15,226 nucleotides of DNA from Chrysochromulina tobinii (Eukaryota > Haptophyta > Prymnesiales > Chrysochromulinaceae): the NCBI GenBank assembly GCA_001275005.1, contig JWZX01002283.1, positions 1 through 15,226 on the forward strand, given 5' to 3'. The position numbers and the translations under genes were made by a program. Of the stretch, positions 8,206 to 15,226 are shown one piece after another (the stretch's first letter is position 1; each line of letters begins with the position of its first letter). The notes under the pieces were generated by a model. The model ran no database searches and had not been told where the DNA came from. It saw only the letters and a list, made by a program, of their open reading frames with translations.

Positions 8206-11200
8206 ATGAAGCTTCGGCATGTGAAGGCCCTCTTTGGCGGTGCCTGCCTCTGCGTCATCGTGCTGCTGTGGAACGTATTCTATATCTTCTCGGCCGCAAA
8301 CGAAGAGGACATCAACAAATTGCCGCTCCTGCAGCAGCGTCGTTCGGTGAGTGCTCGCGCCCGAATCCTCTCCCTGCGCCATCGCCCTCAGCGCGGTGCC
8401 GTCGTCGGCGCGGTGCCGTCTTTGAACTCAAGCAAGTGCAGCTCAATGCCTCCTAGGCCGCCACCGTCGCTCCTCGCTGACCACCATGCGCTCATAGCTG
8501 TGGGCGGTCGCTGTCGCTTCACCGTGCTGAGCTCTCGCACGGTGCGCATAGAGCACGTGCTGACTGCTGACAGCTACGATGACCGGGCCAGCACGGCCAT
8601 CGTAAACCGCCGCATGCAGGCCGCGCCCGAGTACCAGGCTCGAATGGGCCCATGCACGCTGCTCAGCGGCGCGCTGCGTTGCCTGATCATCGAGACGGCT
8701 CATCTGCGCCTAGAGCTGGCCGCGCCGCCGAATGCGAGTTCGCTCAAGCCGCGGCCCGAGGGCGGTTTTCGCGCCGAGTGGAGCCCGCCGCGCCCGTCGG
8801 CGGACTCCCTGCGCGTGCGCATACGCATGGGCGTGGGTGTCGAAGCTCCGGACGTCGCATGGACCGAGTGGTGGCCGGGGAAACCTAATCCGGGCCTGTT
8901 ACCAGGCACGATTCGAACGCTCGACAAGACCCACGGCTCCACGGAGCTGCGCTGCTCGGCGTTGCCTGAGAGCCAAGGCGCGGGCCAAGCGGATGATGCG
9001 CACTGCGAGATGGGCCTTGTGTCGCGCGACGGCTGGGCACTCCTGGACGACTCCGAGCGCGCGCGGCTCGATGCTGGCCCATGGCCATGGGCGGCGCCAC
9101 GCGACCTCAAGAGCTATGCCGCGGAGCTCTCGAGCCGTGCGGGCGATGGCGACGCGAGGTGCGCGCAGTGGGCCGGCAGCGGCGAGTGCACGCGGAATAT
9201 GGCGTTCATGCAGTCCACCTGCAAGGCCGCGTGCGAGCGCGCGGCTGCCCGGGCGGCTATGAACGCCGAGCGATCAATCGACTGGTACCTCTTCGGCGCT
9301 GGCCTCGACTTCCGAGCGGCACTACGCGACCTTGCCGCTCTGAGCGGTGCGCAGCCGGTGCCCCCGCGCTATGCATTCGGCACGTGGTTCTCGCGCTGGT
9401 GGCCGTGGGCCGACTTTGAAGCCCAGTCGCTGCTGCGCGAGTTCGAAGCGCAGTCGATCCCTCTCGATGTCCTCATCACCGACATGGACTGGCACCCGAC
9501 TTGCTACAGGCGCACCTACGGGACCGAGTCCGAGAAGCGGATGGACGCGAGTGGTAACTGGCCGTGCTGGAGCGGCTTCAGCTGGGACAAAAAGTACTAC
9601 GCCACCCCTGACGAGTTCCTCGCTTATTGTAAGGCACTCGGCATACACAATGGTCTCAACCTGCACTTCCAGTCCGGCGTGCAGCAGGAGGAGGACGCTT
9701 GGCCAGCCTTCCGAAGTGCAATGGGCCTGCCGGCCTCGGCCTCCTTTGCTCCCTTTGATCCCCTCAACCAGACATACTCGGCGCACTTCCACACACATGT
9801 GCTCGCGCCGCTCGAGCGACAAGGTGTCGACTTTTGGTGGCTGGACTGGCAGCAGGTGTGCCTAGGAATTCATTCGAAAACGCCTATCTTAAGTAATTCC
9901 TGAGCCTCGAGCCATCCCAAGCCCCTTACCGAGCCCTTCCCTGAGCAAACTGACGAGCCACTGATGACAGACCGCTGATGTCCACTCTGCGGACCTTTCT
10001 CGAATGGCCTCTTCGCGTGCCACTGACGGTCGCCGTGACGGTCGCCGTGCTCGTCCTTGCCCAGGGCGAGGGTCTCTTTGCAGCGAGCGCCACGCCGGAG
10101 ACCAACCCCACCTGGTGGCTCAATTACGTCTACGGCACTCAACCGGACGGTCGGGAGCGCGTCGAGGGCGCCGTCTTGGGCAACGACGAGAGCGCCGGCA
10201 CTGCCTCGGCAGCCGCCCCGAAGCGACGTCGGCGCCTCATCATGCATCGCTACGGCGGTCTCGGCAACCAACGCTATCCAATTGGCTTCACAGGCGACGT
10301 CGCAGCGCTTTGGGAGTCGCTCGCGTTTCAGCCCGCCTTCACCGCCGCCGCGGCCAATGTCAACTTTGGGTACTGGTCGCACGACATAGGGGGCTTCTAT
10401 GAGCCTTGCGAGGGTGAGCTCTTCGTGCGTTGGGTCCAATTTGGCGCCTTTTCGCCCATTGTGCGCATCCACGGATTCCGATCCGCCGCGATCGAAAAGC
10501 GGCCGTGGCATTACCCGCCACGCTACCTGGAGCCCATTCGACGCGCTCTGCAGCAGCGCCTCGAGCTGCTTCCCCACCTGTACACGGCCGCGCGACACGC
10601 TCACGACGGCGGGCCGTCGCCCATTCGACCGCTCTACCACGAGTGGCCGCATGAAGCGGCGGCCTACTCTCACGCCAACCAGTACGTGTTTGGTGCGGGC
10701 ATGCTCGTGGCACCCGTGACCAACCGCACGCTCCCTTCATGGCCACTCGCGCGCGTGCGGTTCTGGGTGCCGCCGGAGGGCCTCTGGGCGCAACTGCACT
10801 CGGGGGCCTTGCTGGGTGGACCAACGGCACTCGAGCAGGCCTTTGCGATCGACGAGGTGCCGGTGCTCATACAGGCGGGCGCCCTCATCTTCGGCACGGC
10901 GACGCCCTCTGTCGAGTGGGCGCACTGCGCGCAGCTGGTCGGGGGGGCGGGATGGTTAGGGAGGGCGCAGCAGCTGCCCCTCTGTCCGCAAGTTTCGCTG
11001 TGGCTGGGCGACGCGTCCTGGCGGCGCGAGAGGCGGGTCGACGCAGCGGCGGCCGTCGGAAGCACAGCGGCGGCGGGCGTTGGTGGCTCTGCGGCCATGT
11101 ACGAGGACGATGGATGGTCGGAGGCGTACACAGGTGATTGCGACTGATTGCACCTGATTGATCAAACTCATGATGGATGGTCGGCGGCGTACACAGGTGA

Positions 11201-12144
11201 GTGTAATTGATTGCATCGGATTGCTCCAATCTGATGATGGATGGTCGGCGGCGTACGCAAACGCAGAGGCGCACGGCTCGCAGACAACCAACGTGACCTG
11301 GCAGCTCGTGCTCGTGGCGGGGCAAGCAGTCACGGAGCGGTTACGGCTCGTGATCCATCCGGCTGAGGGCTGCCTCCTCGTTCCACCTGTCCAGCCGGCT
11401 CCGGAGCCTGGCCAGCCACCTCTGCAGCCCATGTCCACGCCAGGGCCTCAGCCAAGCCCAGCTGCGGATGCGTCGCCGTATGCCCGGCGCTCATGGCGCA
11501 TCGTCCTTCACGGCCTCGCACCGCCCAGCCGCGTCCTCGTGAGCAGGCCAGGCGCGCGCGGAATGCCAGATGAGCACGTGGCGCGCTTTGCCAGCCTGGC
11601 GGACTTTGAGCGCCAGCGGCGCCGGGGGGCACGCCAACGGCCGATCTGGACTCTGGATGCGGAGCATCTATGTCTCGTGCTCTGGATCTTTGATGTGCAT
11701 GGACGCCATGGTGCCGTGGTGGAGCTTGAGCTGGACACGGTGGCACAGGCAGCGCTACCCGACGCGATGGGTAGCGACGCCTTTGCCGGCGGCCTCACCC
11801 TGCTTGACACGGCGCTTGGCACCACCCCGGAGCTGCCCGCCACGGCGCTCCTCGCGATGCGACGTGCGCAGGCTGCGAAGGCGCTCTGCGACGCGACGTA
11901 CCCCGACACAGTCCCCGACGATTACGATCAGCTCACCTGGATCGCCGGGCTCGGCAGCCGGCTGGCGGCACGCCCGGCCAATTGGACAGCCGAGATGCAT
12001 GCGCTTGGGCCGACGCTCTCGCGCGCGCGTCGGCAGCTCGAGGCGATGGTGGGCCGCGTCCGAGGCGATCCGGATCGCCTCGAGATGGTGCACAATGCAA
12101 CCGCCCTGCTACAAGAGACGGCGCCGCGCAGGGCGTTGCCGTGA
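8206..12144 (+). CDS. GH31-family alpha-glycosidase with N-terminal membrane anchor and ShK-like insert (three exons, 1198 aa)
   Basis: Retaining alpha-glycosidase (GH31). My model joins 8206-9855, 10065-11133 and 11267-12144 in one frame. A type II signal anchor at residues 13-30 (CLCVIVLLWNVFYIF) implies ER/Golgi lumenal or secreted action. Landmarks: RYAFGTWFSRWWPW (388-401), VLITDMDWH (422-430), WWLDWQQ with likely nucleophile D547, RYPIGFTGD (620-628), YWSHDIGGF with acid/base D657, then VRWVQFGAFSPIVRIHG and, near the exon 2/3 joint, MYEDDGWSEAY of the distal beta-domain. An ShK-like Cys module (about 319-343) interrupts the region before DWYLFGAGLDF (359-369). A Pro-rich insert follows in exon 3, and the last roughly 150 residues are unrecognised. 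The DWQQ variant differs from the WNDMNE type of GANAB/acid glucosidase, so substrate is open (alpha-glucose or alpha-xylose linkages). An alternative ATG lies at 8173. Splice sites are inferred from sequence only. Confidence 0.9.
8347..8391 (+). other. Possible 45-nt in-frame mini-intron near the GH31 N-terminus
   Basis: A phase-0 segment begins GTGAGT and ends CCCTCAG inside the low-complexity linker after the signal anchor. It contains no stop and is a multiple of three, so translation works with or without removal. The encoded 15 residues (VSARARILSLRHRPQ) have no conserved role. Treat as exon unless RNA evidence says otherwise. Confidence 0.25.
9157..9231 (+). other. ShK-like Cys module embedded in GH31
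   Basis: Encodes CAQWAGSGEC...FM...C..AC (residues 319-343). This matches the ShKT core pattern C-x2-WA-x2-GEC-x5-FM-x3-C-x3-C, where cysteines are the 2nd to 5th of the usual six. The first and sixth are absent. Such modules are common add-ons to secreted enzymes; nothing here suggests a toxin. Confidence 0.65.
9856..10064 (+). other. GH31 intron 1 (209 nt, phase 0)
   Basis: The first exon's frame runs into a stop at 9901-9903 soon after DWQQ, and the homologous protein resumes with GEGLF...NPTWWLNYV. A donor CAG|GTGTGC at 9856 and acceptor TTGCCCAG at 10064 join Gln-Gln to Gly-Glu in frame, matching how the family continues after the nucleophile. The 3' end holds a 12-bp tandem duplication (GGTCGCCGTGAC/GGTCGCCGTGCT, about 10029-10052). 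Confidence 0.8.
11109..11266 (+). repeat. 63/64-bp tandem repeat spanning GH31 exon 2 end and intron 2
   Basis: GATGGATGGTCGG(A/C)GGCGTAC begins at 11109, 11172 and 11236 (spacing 63 and 64). Copies 1 and 2 continue ACAG|GTGA(T/G)TG and then similar spacers rich in (T/C)TGATTG. Copy 3 instead continues GCAAACGCAG into exon 3. Each copy would encode DDGWS(E/A)AY in the GH31 frame. Confidence 0.92.
11134..11266 (+). other. GH31 intron 2 (133 nt, phase 1), built of junction repeats
   Basis: Exon 2 hits a stop at 11145-11147 in copy 1's spacer. Splicing ACAG|GTGATT (11134) to ACGCAG|AG (11266) gives EAYT-EAHGSQ in frame. The intron contains a second exon-end copy with CACAG|GTGAGT at 11196/11197, an acceptor directly abutting a stronger donor. 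That allows one-step removal or two-step recursive splicing to the same mRNA. RNA data are needed to choose. Confidence 0.75.
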
Positions 12145-12430
12145 GCCTCGGATTGTGCGTGACGCCACACAAAAGTGCCGAGGCGCAGCATTCCGATGCC
12201 GCATAGGTCCCTAAGGTCCCTAGGGTAGAAGTGATAGTCCGAGCTCCGCAGTGACCGAGGAGCGACGCGGAGGGGAGAGACGAGCGGACAGAGAGGCAAG
12301 GCTGCCCCCTAGCCCCCAGACATCCAGAGGAGCGACGCCTGCGACGGTGCGAGAGCGCCTCACGCGACGTGTTTGAGCTTCCGGCTGACGTACGACGAAA
12401 AAGGGTGCTCCTGGAAGATTTTTGATTCGG

Positions 12431-12442
12431 GCCCACGTGGGC
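12431..12442. promoter_or_regulatory. 12-bp palindromic G-box GCCCACGTGGGC
   Basis: A perfect palindrome with a CACGTG core, the bHLH/bZIP recognition core. It lies about 575 bp upstream of the GT25-like start. A second CACGTG sits 165 bp upstream of that start (12847-12852). Confidence 0.4.
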
Positions 12443-12495
12443 GCCACGCCCGACCTTTTATCGATACTTGAGTTAAATGAACGGTCACAAAGTGA

Positions 12496-12517
12496 GGATA
12501 TATTGTGGATATATTGT
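12496..12517. repeat. 11-bp tandem duplication GGATATATTGT x2
   Basis: Perfect head-to-tail copies in an AT-rich island in otherwise GC-rich DNA, which may be promoter-proximal or 3'-UTR sequence. Confidence 0.85.
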
Positions 12518-12645
12518 AACGGCCCGGCCAAACTGAGCGTTCACACGCCCAGTCCCCAGACGAGCACTCGAGCAGCCGCCCGATCAGAAATCGACCCGGG
12601 TCGACCCCGGAGCTGTGCGCCACGGAGCCTCTTGGGCCATTGCCT

Positions 12646-12766
12646 CTTGCGATACACCGCGCCACACTGAGTGTAGCAGTTGTTGTGGTGTCAAGGTTTT
12701 GCTCGGCGCGCCCGCTCGAGCCAGCGATGGGGCGCCCACGACCCTTGCGATATGAACCGCGCCACA
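12646..12766. repeat. Dispersed 21-23-bp direct repeat, two copies
   Basis: CTTGCGATA-CACCGCGCCACA (12646-12666) and CTTGCGATATGAACCGCGCCACA (12744-12766) match except for a short insertion and one substitution. They lie 250-370 bp before the GT25-like start and could be a repeated regulatory element or relics of a small duplication. Confidence 0.7.
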
Positions 12767-13016
12767 GGGAGCGCCGTCATGATCGCCTCCAATGAGCCCG
12801 CGGAGCGTCGTCATCTCGTCAATTGAGCGTCGTACCAACCCACGGCCACGTGCTTGGTCCCGAGGGGTTACCAGGTATCGACAGTATCGTCCTAAGTCTC
12901 CAGCTCTTCTCCTCTAGTCTTCCGGCGCTCAGGGCCCGTACTTTTTTCCATTTCCGACCCATACTTCGGGGAAAAAGCCGGGATTTCCACATTTGTCGAC
13001 GAGAAAGCATATCTTA

Positions 13017-14372
13017 ATGGCGTCGACGTCATTGCTGGCCCTGCTGCTAGTCACCGATTGGCAGCTTTACTCGGCTTTTACTGACGTTGCTGATGTCAGC
13101 CTGCTCCCCGCGCTCGTAATCTCCAACTCTGAAGAGCGCTTTGAGCGCTCAGCTGCAATGCTGCGCACATTCGGCTTTGGCGCCATGCACTCACCAGCAG
13201 TGTACGTGAACACGACACCGACATGTGGAGGAACCAACGGCCACCGCCTCGCGCTCCGCAAGGCCTGGCAGAGGATTATGGACGAGGAACGGGCAATGGC
13301 CGTATTTGAGGACGACGCCGTCCCAGCAACAGGCGTGGCGCGATCCGAGATCCATCACTACATAAACGACTCTGCAAAGGACCATGATCTAATCTGGCTG
13401 GGAGGAATCGGGCGCTTGGGCAACTGCCATGTGAAGATGGACACGTGTTTTCAGACTCGAATCCTCGGTCAGAAGGCAAGCAACACATTCTACACCGACC
13501 ATGCTCGCTGGGTCACGCCGCGCGCGGCCCGTATCATGCTCAGATGCACTCGACCCTGCATCAAGGAGAAGGGCTGGGGCGTGGATTCGATCATACGCGC
13601 TGTCTGCCGCGTAGGCTTGCACGGCGCCAAGAACACCACCTGGCGCCAGCGCAAGTCCATTACCTTGGCGCCGCTTGCACGCATGGAACTTCCTAAACTC
13701 GCCACGAGCATCATCAATCATTATTGCCTACCCTCCGTGAAGATGGAACTGCTGCATCGCGACCGCACGCTGCTGCGCTGCCGGCTGCCTCCAGAGAGTC
13801 CAGCTCAGAAAACATCACCCAAGGAGCGTACAGGACCGGGCAGTTTGCACCGAGTGTCGAGCTCGCCGCTGGTCTCCGTTGGCTACTTTTGGCAGCAGCA
13901 GAGCAACACCTCCTCCGCAAACGACCGAATCCGTGAGAAAATTGCCCATGAAACCTTTGCTGTGCGCCTGTTGAACACAACGATCGAGCACACACACGCA
14001 TGCCACAGCAAGCACATGATGCACCGCATGCTCATGAGACCGGGCAGCCAAGCCGAGCTCACAACCAAGTGTGAAGCCCGGTGCATGCAGCGGCATGGGC
14101 AATGCGCCGCCTTTGGCACCGGCCGCACTAAGCGGTTAGGCACGCCTGTGTGCTCGCTCTTCAAGGTGTGCGGTGCACCTGCTGCAACGCCCCACCACGA
14201 GTCCTCTGAATCCACGCCACCCAGGGCGGAGACGGAGAAGCAGGAGGATGATGCGCCGGCCGTGCACTCCATCCTTGAAGCGTCCATGCCGCTGACCACA
14301 CATACAAGGATCCTGAGATCAGCCACTGAGCTCGTGCGATACTTTAGCGTACGGCAGCCGCAGCACACCTAG
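13017..14372 (+). CDS. GT25-like glycosyltransferase with C-terminal apple/PAN-like Cys module, 451 aa
   Basis: Predicted Golgi/ER sugar transferase of the GT25 (LPS/procollagen galactosyltransferase) type. Residues 1-20 form a hydrophobic signal or anchor (STSLLALLLV). GT25-like order follows: LPALVISNSEERFERS (30-45), TNGHRLALRKAW (73-84, in place of the family's G-x-x-G-C-x-x-SH segment), VFEDD (96-100, metal/nucleotide-binding acidic motif), LIWLGG (125-130), DHARWVTPRAARIML (161-175) and GWGVD (186-190). The C-terminal part (about 351-385) has KCEARCMQRHGQCAAF...VCSLFKVC, like an apple/PAN-type fold (C..C..C-x-x-F..C.L...C). The rest of the tail is low complexity. Numbering is from ATG 13017; a TTG eight codons upstream was not used. 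Donor and acceptor sugars are unknown. The GT25 call rests on motif order and is less firm than the other enzymes here. Confidence 0.72.
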   Translation: MASTSLLALLLVTDWQLYSAFTDVADVSLLPALVISNSEERFERSAAMLRTFGFGAMHSPAVYVNTTPTCGGTNGHRLALRKAWQRIMDEERAMAVFEDDAVPATGVARSEIHHYINDSAKDHDLIWLGGIGRLGNCHVKMDTCFQTRILGQKASNTFYTDHARWVTPRAARIMLRCTRPCIKEKGWGVDSIIRAVCRVGLHGAKNTTWRQRKSITLAPLARMELPKLATSIINHYCLPSVKMELLHRDRTLLRCRLPPESPAQKTSPKERTGPGSLHRVSSSPLVSVGYFWQQQSNTSSANDRIREKIAHETFAVRLLNTTIEHTHACHSKHMMHRMLMRPGSQAELTTKCEARCMQRHGQCAAFGTGRTKRLGTPVCSLFKVCGAPAATPHHESSESTPPRAETEKQEDDAPAVHSILEASMPLTTHTRILRSATELVRYFSVRQPQHT

Positions 14373-14391
14373 CTCTTGTGTAGCTCTTGTG
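14370..14391 (+). repeat. 11-bp tandem duplication including the stop codon
   Basis: TAGCTCTTGTG occurs twice head to tail. The first copy supplies the TAG stop of the GT25-like gene; the second lies in the 3' UTR. Confidence 0.9.
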
Positions 14392-15138
14392 TGTGGACCC
14401 GATAGGTACTACTTCCCGGGACAGGTCTCACACTCTCACTCGACTCTCAGGTCCGACTTAACTTCGAGGACGGTCAATAGATCGGAGGGGGAGGCGGGTG
14501 GGAAGGCGCGGGTAAGGCGGGGCAAGGTGTTAGCGAGGTCGGACCGCGTAATATGTGGGACTGACTCACAGTGACGAAGGCTGCTCCATCTCAGCAGGCA
14601 CTCCATCACGTGGGGAGGTACGCTTCAACCCCTAGGAGGTGCGTGCGTGTATGTCTGGGTATAGTCGGTATATATGGTCCGGTCCGGTCACCAAAAGCTG
14701 CCAAAAGCGATCGGAAACTTTCCTATAAGCGTACGACTTGCCACGCGGCGTTGACCCAAAGGGGAGTGGTTTCAGTGGACTACTACTGTTCATGTTTACA
14801 AGGGGACCCATCGCGAGAGACGATTTCCCCAGAGCAAAAAACGTGGCGGGTGGCGGACGATGCTGGCTTCTGAAGTAGACAAGTTTTCTGGATTCCTGCT
14901 TGAAACTTGTCACTAACTTGTCACGTTGTCAGGTGTGTTGGAGACGCTCTCGTTTGTATGTCAGGTGGTATGGAGACTAATGGAGACCGCAAGTATGGAG
15001 ACCGCTCACGCATGCATTCGCATGAACGCTTTTCGGTTACTGTGCTCGCGAGATTTCCAAACACACACACGAGCAGAACTATGCACCCTAACTCCAATCC
15101 ACGGATCCAGAACGGTCCACGTCGAGATTGCTGGACCC
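14373..15138. other. Downstream intergenic region, short repeats only
   Basis: No gene is supported. Several short direct repeats are visible: GGTCC in tandem near 14680, CCAAAAGC(T/G) near 14691-14708, ACTTGTCAC twice (about 14905-14923), and TGGAGAC four times (about 14939-15002). Composition is less GC-rich than the genes, as expected of UTR and promoter DNA. Confidence 0.5.
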
Positions 15139-15226
15139 ATGCTTTTCTTCACCGCATCGCCATCGGCTATTTCTCTGATTTTTATCAGCTTGTTCGTGTC
15201 CGCGTTTCCAGTGACGACGACAAGCT
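15139..15226 (+). CDS. Possible start of a secreted-protein gene, cut by the window edge
   Basis: From ATG 15139 the frame is open to the edge and encodes a short N-terminus with a strongly hydrophobic core (residues about 9-21, ISLIFISLFVSAF) followed by PVTTT, which looks like a signal peptide with cleavage near SAFP. Only 29 codons are visible. A second open frame from ATG 15079 has no such character. Could be chance. Confidence 0.3.
   Translation, partial: MLFFTASPSAISLIFISLFVSAFPVTTTS

Larger units (their letters stand above)
12145..13016. other. Intergenic region upstream of GT25-like gene, no gene
   Basis: About 0.87 kb without convincing coding content. It holds a duplicated AGGTCCCTA (about 12204-12221), a G-box palindrome at 12431-12442, an AT-rich patch with an 11-bp tandem duplication at 12496-12517, a dispersed 21-23-bp repeat (12646-12666 and 12744-12766), and a second CACGTG at 12847. 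It should contain the 3' UTR of the GH31 gene and the promoter of the next. Confidence 0.6.

Noticed and set aside
525-8360. Shared 14-mer GGTGAGTGCTCGCG in the TBC and GH31 genes as a mobile intron element
   Set aside because: One 14-base match within 15 kb of GC-rich DNA is roughly expected by chance, and flanks do not align.
9157-9231. ShK-like segment as a toxin
   Set aside because: ShK modules are common in non-toxic secreted enzymes, and here it sits inside a glycosidase with only four cysteines.
11109-11266. CRISPR-like or transposon repeat
   Set aside because: Three copies with coding content matching the flanking GH31 exon, without palindromic repeats, terminal inverted repeats or a transposase.
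12145-13016. tRNA or other RNA gene in the intergenic region
   Set aside because: I found no T-loop (GGTTCRANYCC-like) paired with an acceptor stem, nor any other recognisable RNA motif.

Overview
This is nuclear DNA from a GC-rich, compact, intron-poor unicellular eukaryote, most likely an alga. The genes are eukaryotic: a TBC Rab-GAP, an SLC35-type Golgi nucleotide-sulfate transporter, a USP deubiquitinase, a GH31 glycosidase with GT-AG introns, and a GT25-like transferase. A Ser-Pro-rich stalk joined to a Cys-rich DGECDDGG motif, and an ShK-like module inside an enzyme, are the kind of parts common in haptophyte and other marine algal genomes. I lean to a haptophyte, but this is inference from domain style, not proof. 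No bacterial, viral, organellar or mobile-element gene was recognised.

Layout: (1) 345-1940 (+) TBC-domain Rab-GAP. (2) 2744-3892 (-) SLC35B3/PAPST2-like transporter, tail-to-tail with (1) across about 0.8 kb of non-coding DNA. (3) 4215-5060 (+) single-pass surface protein with a proline stalk, divergent from (2) across a 322-bp region that carries a 14-bp perfect palindrome. (4) 5563-8082 (-) USP36/42-like deubiquitinase, tail-to-tail with (3). (5) 8206-12144 (+) three-exon GH31 glycosidase, divergent from (4) across only about 123 bp. (6) 13017-14372 (+) GT25-like glycosyltransferase with a C-terminal apple/PAN-like Cys module. (7) Possibly the first codons of another secreted protein from 15139 to the right edge.

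How they may work together: (2), (5) and (6) all look like endomembrane glycan-handling proteins (PAPS import, glycan trimming, sugar transfer). (3) is a plausible heavily glycosylated surface product and (1) a vesicle-traffic regulator. This is a loose thematic neighbourhood, not a demonstrated pathway or operon.

Most notable: intron 2 of the GH31 gene is built from about 63-bp tandem copies of its own exon-intron junction and contains a back-to-back acceptor/donor (CACAG|GTGAGT). It looks like a frozen case of intron birth by tandem duplication, or a recursive-splicing ratchet point. The same enzyme has an ShK-like insert lacking exactly the two cysteines that normally pair as C1-C6.
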